In this document: piece after piece, positions 37,653 through 46,244 of the stretch
How positions within the stretch are numbered: the first letter of the stretch is position 1
How the letters are laid out: each line of letters begins with the position of its first letter
Assembly: GCA_041398665.1 (NCBI GenBank)
Contig: JAWKUH010000009.1
Span: forward strand, 62,001 to 126,000
Direction of reading: 5' to 3'
Length of the DNA: 64,000 bases
DNA from: Rohdeia sp041398665
GTDB lineage: Bacteria > Planctomycetota > UBA1135 > GCA-002686595
The notes under the pieces: model-generated
Databases searched by the model: none
What the model was told of the DNA's origin: nothing
What the model saw: the letters and a program-made list of their open reading frames with translations, nothing else
Translations under genes and position numbers: made by a program

Positions 37653-38135
37653 TCAGGCCGCCGTCCGTTCCGTGGTGACCTCTTCCTCGCGTCGTTCCTC
37701 GCGCTCGCGGCGCGATCGTTCGCGCATGGGGCGCGCGACCTTGTCGATGAGTTCGCAGAGCTCCTGCAGGTCGTCGCCGTTGCGCAGGCGGCACGGTCCG
37801 GGGTCGCGACCGGCGAGCACCTCCTTCAGGAAGTTCTCGAAGCGGTACAGCGGTCCGACGAAGCGCAGGACGACCGACGTGCCGACGGCGAGCACCGCCG
37901 GAAGGAGGACCAGGGCGCTCACGAGCAGCGTCTGGACGAGCGACGACGAGAGGTCCTTCACGACCGTCGCGTCCGTGCTGCTCATCCGCGTCGCGGCGTC
38001 GCCGAGAGCCCGGTAGAACAGCATGAACTGCAGTCCGAGCATCAGGAGCGCGACGCCTCCGAACGCCGCCATGAGGCGGAGCTGGAGCGCCGGGCGCAGG
38101 AGGCGGAATCTCCGCCGGCGGTACTGGGGCGTCAT
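37653..38135 (-). CDS. Membrane protein with a HAMP-like segment
   Basis: 160 residues. Two spans (LMAAFGGVALLMLGLQFMLF and TLLVSALVLLPAVLAVGTSV) flank a short periplasmic loop. Then comes GPLYRFENFLKEVLAGRDPGPCRLRNGDDLQELCELIDKV, which is HAMP-like, and a charged C-terminal helix. It resembles the front of a chemoreceptor without a signalling domain. It lies 7 bases upstream of the kinase gene, so it may modulate that kinase. Confidence 0.8.
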   Translation of the reverse strand: MTPQYRRRRFRLLRPALQLRLMAAFGGVALLMLGLQFMLFYRALGDAATRMSSTDATVVKDLSSSLVQTLLVSALVLLPAVLAVGTSVVLRFVGPLYRFENFLKEVLAGRDPGPCRLRNGDDLQELCELIDKVARPMRERSRREREERREEEVTTERTAA

Positions 38136-38240
38136 GGGGGACCTCCGGTCAGCACATCGGCCCGGGGGCGGGGGCCGCTTGAGTCGGAGTGTTCGGGCGA
38201 GCGGGGCGCGCGTCCCGGTCGGCGCCGGACCGCGTCGGTC

Positions 38241-39527
38241 TCAGAGCGCGAGCGCTCGGCGCCAGTCCTCGGCCTCGGGGCCGGCGTCGTAGCCGGTCAC
38301 TTCGCGGAGAGCGCGCCAGGCGCGTCCCTGCACCCGCGAGGAGGGGTGCTCGAGGAGTTCGACCAGGAACAGCTCGGTGCCGCTCCAGCGCAGTTGCGCG
38401 ATCGCGCGGATCGCCAGGTTCACGACCTCGTCCTCCTCGCGTTCGAAGGTGGTGGCGAGGAGGTGGACGAGTTCGTTGCGCCGCAGCCGCTGCTTGGCGA
38501 TCTCGACGATCCGTGCGTTGGCGACCGGCTTGTCGCCCCAGCGCAGTTCGTCCGGCAGCGAGGCCGCGTTGTCGCGCCACCACGCGCGGCCCTGGTCGAC
38601 CCAGCGCTCCCAGATGCGGTAGTCGTCGCCGAACGGGAGGCCGGTGAGCTCGCGCATGCCCCAGTGCGCCGCCTTGCGGATGCGCGAGTTGCGCTGCGAC
38701 ATCAGCGCGACGAGCTGCTCGGCGCACTCGTCGTCGCCGAGGCGACCGAGGCACACGACGGAGTGCTCGACGATGCCGATGTCCGCGTCGCGCAGGCGCG
38801 AGCGGAGCTTCTCGAGCTCGGGGTCGGCGATCCGACCGACGTAGAGCCGCGCGACGTCGGCGAGGACGGAGAGGAAGGCCGGCTGGGCCGGGCCGCGGCG
38901 CTCGATGCCGGTCCAGACGAACGCCAGGTCCTCGGGAGCGGCGCCGATGGCGAGGGAGCGTGCGATCGGCACGAGCCAGGCCGGGTCGATCGAGGTGAAG
39001 AGCGAGGCGAACGCGGCCGAGGTCGTGCCGTCGCGGCGCTGCATGCGCGAGACGCTCGTGCAGAACAGCTCCGCGTCGAGGCCCGGTCGAGCGGCGTCGC
39101 TGCCGAGCTCGCGCGAGAGCTCGATCGCGAGGTTCGCCTGTTCGGCCGCACCGACGGCGCCGAGCAGTCGGACGCCCGCGCGCGCGACGCGCGGCTCGTC
39201 GGGGCCCGCGAGTCCGCGCTCGAGCGAACGCGCGAGCGGCTGACGCGAGTGACGGTCGAACGCGAGCTCGATCCGTCGCCACGCCGCGTCGTCGAGGTCG
39301 TGGCCCTCGGGCGCCTCCTCCGACGGCCGCACCCACGCGAGGACGGTCTCGGGCAGGTTCGAACCGATCGACGCGAGCTGCGCCGCTGCCGTCTCCTCGT
39401 CGAGCTTCGGGTCGAGCGCGGAGACGAACCGCTCGTCGACCTCGCCCGCGTCCGTCGGCGCCGCACCCCGAGCTTCGGGGGCGACGACGTGGACGGCGAG
39501 CAGGAGGGCGACGAGCGGGGCGTTCAT
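38241..39527 (-). CDS. Exported HEAT-repeat-like protein
   Basis: 428 residues with a signal peptide (APLVALLLAVHVVAPEARGA). The rest is helical repeats of HEAT type, e.g. DADIGIVEHSVVCLGRLGDD, SRIRKAAHWGMRELTGLPFG, VVNLAIRAIAQLRWSG and SSRVQGRAWRALREVTGYD. Such proteins form scaffolds. ATG 39527 is used; a GTG lies directly before it. It begins about 28 bases after the PilX-like gene upstream of it, so it likely belongs to the pilin-like operon. Confidence 0.85.
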   Translation of the reverse strand: MNAPLVALLLAVHVVAPEARGAAPTDAGEVDERFVSALDPKLDEETAAAQLASIGSNLPETVLAWVRPSEEAPEGHDLDDAAWRRIELAFDRHSRQPLARSLERGLAGPDEPRVARAGVRLLGAVGAAEQANLAIELSRELGSDAARPGLDAELFCTSVSRMQRRDGTTSAAFASLFTSIDPAWLVPIARSLAIGAAPEDLAFVWTGIERRGPAQPAFLSVLADVARLYVGRIADPELEKLRSRLRDADIGIVEHSVVCLGRLGDDECAEQLVALMSQRNSRIRKAAHWGMRELTGLPFGDDYRIWERWVDQGRAWWRDNAASLPDELRWGDKPVANARIVEIAKQRLRRNELVHLLATTFEREEDEVVNLAIRAIAQLRWSGTELFLVELLEHPSSRVQGRAWRALREVTGYDAGPEAEDWRRALAL

Positions 39528-39555
39528 CACGAGGGGACTCGTTGGTACCTGGGCG

Positions 39556-41400
39556 TCAGGGGTAGAGGCCGATGGCTGCGGCGAGGAAGCGCTTGGTGAT
39601 CGCGGGCTGGTCGGACGCCGCGACGTAGCCGATCAGGTCCGCGCGCAGGGCGGGGTCCTTGAGCGCCGTGCGGAACGGCTCGATCAGGATCCCGTCGGTG
39701 TAGACCGCCTGGTAGTCGGCGGTCGGGATCGTGCCGGCGCGCAGGTACGTCGCCCACTCCGTCGGGACGTAGCCGCACAGCGTGCGGAAGGCCGCCTGGA
39801 AGAGCGCCTCCGGGTCCGCGCGGTCCTCGCCGGTGTCCTTCTCGTAGCTCGTGAACTCCGGCACCTCCGCGACCTTCACGACGGCCGGCACGACGGCGTC
39901 GACGACCTTGGCCGTGAGGTCCGACAGCGCGTTGCCGCGGTAGGTCAGCGTGTCACCCTCCGGCGTCGTGAACGAGAACGTGTCGGTCGCCGGGATCCGC
40001 GACGTCGCGGCGGGTTGCGGCGTGTCGCCGCGGGCGACCGCCGTCGCGACGAGGTCGCGGCGCACGTCCTTCAGGACGTCCGGCGGGATCTCGATCGTGC
40101 GCCACGAGAGGATCACGTAGTCGCGACCGCGGATGTCGACGTCGCGCGTCCGCTCGTCGTAGACCAGGTTGCAGTCGTCGCCGATCTCGAGCTCGAGCGC
40201 GGTGATGCAGCCCTGGAACGTCGCCCCGACCGGGACCGTCACCTTCGCGTTCGGCGCGTAGATCGCCGCCGTCATGGCCCTGGTCGTGAGCCACTCGACG
40301 GGTTCCTCGTCGGTGCCGTCGCCGTCGTGGTCGGCGGTCGCGGAGGCCTCGATCACGAAGATCGCGTCGGAGGCGTCGCCGCTCGTGTTCTCGACCAGCG
40401 AGTTCGTGTCGAGACCGAAGAAGTCCTCGACGTAGAAGTGCACGGGGCCGCCCGACGTGTCGAGCGACAGCTTGCCGCCGCGCTGCACGATCAACGACGA
40501 CACGGCGATCGACGCGGGTCCCTCGATGGTCAGCACGCCGCGGCCGGCGACCGTGATCGTCCCGTAGCCGTGCGTCCCGGTCGCCAACGTCTGCGTCGTG
40601 TTGGCCGCCACCGACAGGTTCGGCTTGGAGTCGAGCACGGGCATGGCGATGGCCGGGAGCGTGCGGTGCACCTCCTCGGGCAGGGACGAGCCGCTGAGCA
40701 ACGACCCGACGACCTGCGTCACGAGTCCGCCCGGACCCGGGATCGCGTCGCCCAGGACGGAGACGCCGGTCTGGAGGTCGATGCCGCCGTCGCTGCCGAG
40801 CAGCGGCAGGTCGAGCAGGCCGTACGTCGGGTAGACGGGCAGCGCGATGCGCGTGCGCGTCGGCGTCTCGTCGACCGGCGGTTCCTCGACGACCTCTTCC
40901 TCCTCACCGGCGCCCTCGCGCAGCGAGATCGTGACGTTCTCGCCGACGACGACGCCGCCCTCGCCGAAGAAGCCGTACTCGCCGATCGGCAGCTTGGGCT
41001 TCTGGACGGCCTGCGACAGGCGGACGGCCGTGGTCTGGAAGAGGCCGGTGCTCTCGATGAACACGACCTGGTCCTCGTCCTCGACGGACTCGACCCAGAA
41101 CGCGCCGGAGCCGTACGTGGCCGGGACCTCCTTGGTCCCGATGTTGCCGCTGCCGCCGGAGCGCAGGTCGTCGAACGCGTCGGCGAGGCCCGCTTCGGCC
41201 ATGTAGAACGCGAGCTTCTGCTCGGACGAGGCGGCCTGCAACTGCCACTGCTGGAGGCCGCGCTGGAGCGTGATCACGCTCATGAGCGCGGCTCCCGAGA
41301 CGAGCAGGAGGGCGACGGTGAGGGTCGAACCGCGGCGCGACGAGGCCACGAGGCGACCGCGGGTCACGAGAGGACCCGGTCGAAGGGTGTGGTGCTGCAT
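39556..41400 (-). CDS. PilX-like exported protein with large beta-rich passenger, copy 1
   Basis: 614 residues. The N-terminus RRGSTLTVALLLVSGAALMS and then SSEQKLAFYMAEAGLADAFDDL is the PilX_N pattern of minor pilin-like proteins. The passenger has repeated beta-strand stretches (GYGTITVAGRGVLTIEGPAS, GPVHFYVEDFFGLDTNS, SATADHDGDGTDEE with Asp-rich calcium-like loops). It is a clear paralogue of the next gene (41565-43508): STGLFQTT, AIAMP, SGDASD and GDTPQPAA all recur. Probably assembled or exported by a type II/IV pilus machine encoded elsewhere. Confidence 0.85.
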   Translation of the reverse strand: MQHHTLRPGPLVTRGRLVASSRRGSTLTVALLLVSGAALMSVITLQRGLQQWQLQAASSEQKLAFYMAEAGLADAFDDLRSGGSGNIGTKEVPATYGSGAFWVESVEDEDQVVFIESTGLFQTTAVRLSQAVQKPKLPIGEYGFFGEGGVVVGENVTISLREGAGEEEEVVEEPPVDETPTRTRIALPVYPTYGLLDLPLLGSDGGIDLQTGVSVLGDAIPGPGGLVTQVVGSLLSGSSLPEEVHRTLPAIAMPVLDSKPNLSVAANTTQTLATGTHGYGTITVAGRGVLTIEGPASIAVSSLIVQRGGKLSLDTSGGPVHFYVEDFFGLDTNSLVENTSGDASDAIFVIEASATADHDGDGTDEEPVEWLTTRAMTAAIYAPNAKVTVPVGATFQGCITALELEIGDDCNLVYDERTRDVDIRGRDYVILSWRTIEIPPDVLKDVRRDLVATAVARGDTPQPAATSRIPATDTFSFTTPEGDTLTYRGNALSDLTAKVVDAVVPAVVKVAEVPEFTSYEKDTGEDRADPEALFQAAFRTLCGYVPTEWATYLRAGTIPTADYQAVYTDGILIEPFRTALKDPALRADLIGYVAASDQPAITKRFLAAAIGLYP

Positions 41401-41564
41401 GTGTAGGGCGTCCACAGGAGGTTGGATTCGTTGCCTCGAAGATCCTGGACCTCCGCGGAGGGTTTCGACCTCCGGCGCGCGCCGACCGGAGGCGCACCGC
41501 GGGAAACCTGCGCGCGCCGGACGTGCACGGATGCAAGCCGTGACGGACGGACGGCTTGCGCGCG

Positions 41565-43508
41565 TCAGGGCACGAGGTCGACCGCCGCCCGCAGGAGCGC
41601 CTGCGTGCGCGCGGGGAGCCACGAGTTCTCGAGGTAGCGGTCGAGGTCCTCGCGCACGGTGGGGTCGCTGAGCAGCGTGTGGAGCGGCTCCATGCGGAGA
41701 CCTCCCACGACGATCGCGGTCCACCACCCGGGCGGGATGCTGCCCGTCTCGAGTGCCTTCACCCACTCCGCCGGGAGGTTCCGGAGCAGGTACTCGTAGC
41801 TCGCCGTGAACGCCGCCTTGTCCTCGTCGCTGCCCTTCTTCCACTCGTCGACGTCGGTGTACGCCGAGAACTCGGGGACGTCGGAGGTCTCGGCGACGAC
41901 GGGGACCACGACCGCGACCTCCTCGACCGTCACGTCGGTGAGCGCATCGCCGCTGTAGGTGAACGTCCGTCCGCGCGAGTCCTGGAACGCGAACGTCGAC
42001 GCCGCGGCGATGTGTGCGTCGGCCGCTCGCAGCGGCGTGTCGCCGCGCGCGATCGCGAGGGCGACGGGGTCGCGTGCCAGCAGTTCGCGCTCGTCCGCCG
42101 GGATCGGGAGGATGCGCCAGGAGAGGCGCTCGTAGTCGCGCGCGACGATCGACACCTCGAGCAGGTCCTCGTCGAGCTCGAGCAGCGCGTCCGAACCGAC
42201 GGTGAGCGTCTGCGCGCACACGCCGCCCTGCCAGTGGATGGCGTCGGGGAGTTCGACCGCGGAGTGCGGCGCGTAGAGCGAGAGCGCGACGGGCTCGGCG
42301 GACCGCCAGTACACCGGCGCGTCGACCTCGCCGTCGCCGTCGACGTCGGACGACTCGCGCCCGTCGACGAGGACGACGAGCTTCGACGCGTCGCCGCTCG
42401 TGTTGTCGATCGTCGCCGACGCGCGCATCACGATGCGCTCGCGCAGGTAGACGTGCACCGGCCCGTCCGTCGTGTCGGCCGCGAGCGTGCCGCCGCCCTG
42501 GACGAGGAGCGAGTCGGCGCAGAGCGCCAGAGGTCCGACCAGGGTCAGCGTCGCACCGTCGAGCACGACGATCGCACCGCGGCTGTGCGTGCCCCCGTCG
42601 AGCGTCGCGTCGCGCCCGGCCGAGCAGGTGAGGTCGCCCGTCGACGCGTCCTTCGGCATCGCGATCGCGGGCAGGTCGCGGTGGTCGCGCTCGGGGACGG
42701 TGGAGCCGGTGACCGTCGACGTCGCGGAGAGGCCGACCGTCGTGTCCGGACCCGGGACGACGGTGCCGAGCACGCTCGAGCGTTGACCGAGCTCGACCGT
42801 GCCGTCGCTGCCGACGAGCACGGCGGGTTCCTGTAGGACGGGCAGCGGTTCGGGGAGGGCGATGCGCGGGCGCCCGCTCGAACCGCCGCCCGGGCTCGAA
42901 CCGCTCGACCCGGAGGCGCCGCGGCCGGGCGAGCCGGAACCGCCCGACCCGCTCGACCCGGAGCCCGACGATCCCGACCCGCTCGCGCCGCCGACCGTCT
43001 GCACCACGGTGTCCGTCCCGATGGTGACGCCGTACTGACCGTAGAAGCCCCGCGAGGCGAGCGGCAGGTCGGGCTTCCGCACCGCACTCGACAGACGCTC
43101 CGCGCTCGCACCGTGGATCCCGGTGCTCGTCGTGAAGGCGACGCCGTTCTCGTCGACGACGGTCTCGACCCAGAACGAACCCGTCCCGAACAGCGCGGGG
43201 ACGGCGCGCGTGCCGACGTTGCCCGTCCCGCCCGCGCGCAGGTCGACGAGCGCTTCCGCGAGTCCCGCTTCGGCCAGGTAGAACGCCGTCTTGTCCGACG
43301 TCGCCGCGGCCTGTCGACGCCAGCTGTCGAGTCCGCGTTCGAGCGCGAGGAAGCTCGCGAGCGCGGCGACGATCACGAGCAGCAGAGCCGCGGAGAGGGC
43401 GGAGCCGCGGCGACCTCGGGCGCACCGTGTTCCCGGTCCGCGACCCGTGTCGGGCGCCGTCGAGCGAGGGATCGGCGCGCCGGGGCAGGTGCGAGCGCAG
43501 CGTGCCAT
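41565..43508 (-). CDS. PilX-like exported protein with Gly/Ser linker, copy 2
   Basis: 647 residues; GGAG 5 bases before ATG 43508 supports the start. The N-terminus RRGSALSAALLLVIVAALAS and ATSDKTAFYLAEAGLAEAL match PilX_N. At about residues 190-230 there is a pure Gly/Ser/Pro linker (about 42885-42995). Then comes a beta-rich passenger with RIALPEPLPVL, GPVHVYLRERIVMRASAT and DVDGDGEVDAPVYW. It is about as long as copy 1 and shares its block order. It starts 8 bases past the stop of the prepilin-like gene upstream of it. Confidence 0.85.
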   Translation of the reverse strand: MARCARTCPGAPIPRSTAPDTGRGPGTRCARGRRGSALSAALLLVIVAALASFLALERGLDSWRRQAAATSDKTAFYLAEAGLAEALVDLRAGGTGNVGTRAVPALFGTGSFWVETVVDENGVAFTTSTGIHGASAERLSSAVRKPDLPLASRGFYGQYGVTIGTDTVVQTVGGASGSGSSGSGSSGSGGSGSPGRGASGSSGSSPGGGSSGRPRIALPEPLPVLQEPAVLVGSDGTVELGQRSSVLGTVVPGPDTTVGLSATSTVTGSTVPERDHRDLPAIAMPKDASTGDLTCSAGRDATLDGGTHSRGAIVVLDGATLTLVGPLALCADSLLVQGGGTLAADTTDGPVHVYLRERIVMRASATIDNTSGDASKLVVLVDGRESSDVDGDGEVDAPVYWRSAEPVALSLYAPHSAVELPDAIHWQGGVCAQTLTVGSDALLELDEDLLEVSIVARDYERLSWRILPIPADERELLARDPVALAIARGDTPLRAADAHIAAASTFAFQDSRGRTFTYSGDALTDVTVEEVAVVVPVVAETSDVPEFSAYTDVDEWKKGSDEDKAAFTASYEYLLRNLPAEWVKALETGSIPPGWWTAIVVGGLRMEPLHTLLSDPTVREDLDRYLENSWLPARTQALLRAAVDLVP

Positions 43509-43516
43509 CGCTCCGG

Positions 43517-44119
43517 TCAGTTCCGGAAGGCCACCCTCGTCTTCGTGCTCGCCGTCAGCACCGTGCCGTCGTCGAGCGTCCGCACGAGCGTGAGGTTGAC
43601 GCGCACGCTGGACCGATCGATGTCGAACGACAGGCCGTTCTCGTCGATCAGCACGTTGCCGTTGTCGTCCTCGTCGTTGCCGCCGAGCTCCTCCAGGAGG
43701 AACTCGCTGACGTACTTGCCCCACACGAGGAGCGTCTCGTTCGCCTCCTCGGGGTTGCGTTGCCACAGCACCCGCATCTGCTCGGTGTCGAGCGAGATGC
43801 GCTCGGGCTCGCTCCACACCGTCTTGCCGTCCTCGACGCCGAGCGACGACTCGTAGTTGATCTGCGAGTCGTTGAAGGGCGCGGAGTTGAGCGGCAGGGT
43901 GCGGTCCTCGTTCGCCGCCATCAGCGCGAGTGCGATGCGGTCGATCGTCTGGTCGGCGAGCAGGTCGAGTTCCTGCTGGAGCGTGTTGTGGTCGCCCGCC
44001 TTCGACGCCGTCCCGATGAGCTGGGACGTGTTGAACAGCAGGATCACGACGAGCGTGAAGGCGATCAGCACCTCGAGGACGGTGAACCCGCCCCGCGTCG
44101 CGTCACGGAGGAGCTTCAT
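43517..44119 (-). CDS. Prepilin-like protein (minor pseudopilin), GspJ/PilW-like
   Basis: 200 residues from ATG 44119, which overlaps the stop of the preceding gene (ATGA). The class III leader ends RGG|FTVLEVLIAFTLVVILLF, with the glutamate at +5 needed for methylation and assembly. The mature part has Asp-rich loops (GGNDEDDNGNVLIDENG) that could bind calcium. An in-frame start at 44182 would place a long leader before it and is less likely. Confidence 0.88.
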   Translation of the reverse strand: MKLLRDATRGGFTVLEVLIAFTLVVILLFNTSQLIGTASKAGDHNTLQQELDLLADQTIDRIALALMAANEDRTLPLNSAPFNDSQINYESSLGVEDGKTVWSEPERISLDTEQMRVLWQRNPEEANETLLVWGKYVSEFLLEELGGNDEDDNGNVLIDENGLSFDIDRSSVRVNLTLVRTLDDGTVLTASTKTRVAFRN

Positions 44120-44697
44120 TCGTCGGGCTCCGCGAACATGGTCTGGATGCGCAGCGACTGCGGCTGTCCGAGGCACTCCCACTCGACGATGATCTCGACG
44201 GGCAGGAGCGAGTAGCTACCCGCGACGCTGTCCTCGTCGATCTCGCCGTTCGCGTTCAGGTCGCGCGGGAGACCGAGGACGTCGTCCTTGGCGCTCTCCA
44301 TGAGGTCCGCCGACATGTCGCCGGCGAAGCGCACGCGACCGCAGAATCCGTCCTGGTCCGTGTCGAGCACCTGCAGGTCCTCGACCTCGAAGTTCGGCCC
44401 CGGAGCCGTACCTTCGCCGGCCGGGTCGTCGGTCGGGTCGGAGTTGTAGAGCGCGTAGAGGCGGTGGAAGGGTTCGATGCGCAGCAGCTCGAGCTGCGCG
44501 CGCGCCGCTTCGGCCGCGCGCGCGCGTTGGCGCTGCGACGGTCCGAGCTTCGCGGCGGACCCCATCGTCCCCGACAGCATCGTCAGCGCGATCGTCAGGA
44601 TGATCACGACGACGAGCAGCTCCACCATGGTGAAGCCGCTTCGACGCGAGGCACGCGGGGTGTTCCTCGGCGCGGGTGCGGGGGCGAGGCGAGACAT
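44116..44697 (-). CDS. Prepilin-like protein (minor pseudopilin), GspI/PilV-like
   Basis: 193 residues. A basic leader of 20 residues ends SG|FTMVELLVVVIILTIALTML, the prepilin peptidase site with Glu at +5. The globular part has LDTDQDGFCGRV and DLNANGEIDEDS, two calcium-like loops. It is first in the pseudopilin operon and is translationally coupled to the next gene. Confidence 0.9.
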   Translation of the reverse strand: MSRLAPAPAPRNTPRASRRSGFTMVELLVVVIILTIALTMLSGTMGSAAKLGPSQRQRARAAEAARAQLELLRIEPFHRLYALYNSDPTDDPAGEGTAPGPNFEVEDLQVLDTDQDGFCGRVRFAGDMSADLMESAKDDVLGLPRDLNANGEIDEDSVAGSYSLLPVEIIVEWECLGQPQSLRIQTMFAEPDE

Positions 44698-44824
44698 CGG
44701 GGGTCGATCGACGTCGGTACTTCGTCCCGCACCGAGACCGCGCTCCAGCTATTCACCGTGAAGGGTTCGAGCTATCCCTAGAATCCCTCCGGACCCGGAA
44801 GTTCTTTCCACCCCCGACCGAACC

Positions 44825-45997
44825 ATGTCCGAACACGAGGCCGCGTCCGACCCTCCGCCGCGATCGACGACGAGCCCGCTCCCGAAGCGCCGCCGTTCCG
44901 CGCGTCGCGCGTTCCTCGCGGGAGCCGGCGCCGGCGCCGCCGGGCTCCTCGCCGCCTGTCGTCGCGACGGAGCGACGCGCGCCGCGGCCGTGCACACCGG
45001 AAGGCGGGTGAACTGGACGCTCGCGTCGAGCTTCCCGAGTTCGCTCGACGCGATGTACGGACCGACGCAGGTCCTGAAGCGGAGCCTCGAGGAGATGAGC
45101 GGCGGCGCGTTCACGCTCGACACGTTCCAGGCGGGCGAACTCGTCGGCGGACTCGAGGTGCTGGACGCGATCCAGGCCGGTGCGATCCAGGTCGGACACA
45201 CCGCGAGCTACTACTTCATCGGCAAGCGTCGCGCGCTGGCGTTCGACACGTGTGTGCCGTTCGGACTGACGGCGCGACAGCACCAGGCGTGGCAGCGGTA
45301 CGGCGGCGGACTGGAGACCGTGCGGAAGCTGTACGCCGACTTCGGCGTGATCCACTTCCCGGGCGGGAACACCGGTGCGCAGATGGGCGGTTGGTTCCGC
45401 GACCCCGTCGAGACGCCGGCGGACCTCGAGGGGTTGCGCATGCGCATCCCCGGGATGGGCGGCCAGGTGATGGACATGCTCGGTGCGTCGACGCAGGTGC
45501 TCGCGGGCGGCGAGATCTACACGGCGCTCGAGACGGCGCGGATCGACGCGACGGAGTGGGTCGGGCCGTACGACGACGAGCGGCTCGGGTTCTACAAGAA
45601 GGTCAAGAACTACTACTACCCGGGATGGTGGGAGCCGGGACCGGAGCTCGTGTACCAGGTGAGCCGTCACGACTGGGAGAGGCTCCCCGCGGAGTACCAG
45701 GCGATGTTCGAGGCCGCGACGCGTGTGGCCGCCGCCGACATGCTGCAGCGCTACGACGCGCTCAACCCCGCGGCGCTGGACCGCCTCGTCGCGGCCGGTG
45801 TCGTCCTGCGGCCCTTCAGCGACGCCCTGATGTCCGCGGCGGCGGAAGCCTCGGAGGACTACCTCTCGACGCAGGCTGCGGCCGACCCCGACTTCGCCGC
45901 CGTCCTCGAACCCTGGCGCGCCTTCCGGCGGGCGAGCAACTCGTGGTTCGGGACCGCCGAGCTCGAGTACGCGCGCTCGGCGCACCGGCGTTCCTGA
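44825..45997 (+). CDS. TRAP transporter solute-binding protein (DctP type)
   Basis: 390 residues. The leader RRRSARRAFLAGAGAGAAG is a twin-arginine-like signal, and LLAACRR may also be a lipobox. The fold markers VNWTLASSFPSSLDAMYGPT, FQAGELVGGLEVLDAIQAGA and GWFRDPVETPADLEGLRMRIPG are those of TRAP periplasmic receptors. ATEWVGPYDDERLGFYKKVK fits the subgroup (TAXI-unlike, DctP) for 2-oxo or other organic acids. The matching membrane subunits are on the opposite strand, converging from 48.2 kb. Confidence 0.93.
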   Translation: MSEHEAASDPPPRSTTSPLPKRRRSARRAFLAGAGAGAAGLLAACRRDGATRAAAVHTGRRVNWTLASSFPSSLDAMYGPTQVLKRSLEEMSGGAFTLDTFQAGELVGGLEVLDAIQAGAIQVGHTASYYFIGKRRALAFDTCVPFGLTARQHQAWQRYGGGLETVRKLYADFGVIHFPGGNTGAQMGGWFRDPVETPADLEGLRMRIPGMGGQVMDMLGASTQVLAGGEIYTALETARIDATEWVGPYDDERLGFYKKVKNYYYPGWWEPGPELVYQVSRHDWERLPAEYQAMFEAATRVAAADMLQRYDALNPAALDRLVAAGVVLRPFSDALMSAAAEASEDYLSTQAAADPDFAAVLEPWRAFRRASNSWFGTAELEYARSAHRRS

Positions 45998-46012
45998 TCC
46001 CGAGGCGCTGCG

Positions 46013-46206
46013 CTCGCCGCCTGCGGCGGCGAAGAGATTCACAGGGAGCCACAGAGAACACAGAGACCACGATCGATGCCGACCTCGAAGATGCTTCGAG
46101 CCCCTGCGACGGTCCACTTCATTCTTGCGCCGCCGAAGGCGGCGCCGCGTGGTCTCTGCGTTCTCTGTGGCTCCCTGTGAATCTCTTCGGCGCCGCAGGC
46201 GCCGAG
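46013..46206. repeat. Large inverted element, CACAGAG type (copy D)
   Basis: The 58-base arms at 46013-46070 and 46149-46206 are complementary with few mismatches. The inner 40 bases differ at one position and include GATTCACAGGGAGCC and CACAGAGAACACAGAGACCA. A GCCGCCGAAGGCGGCGCC hairpin lies just inside the right arm (about 46131-46148). It lies between the convergent ends of the TRAP receptor gene and the TRAP permease gene, where it could stop transcription from both sides. Confidence 0.85.
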
Positions 46207-46244
46207 GGCTACAGCCTCGCTCCCTCGTCACCACCCGGACCGCA

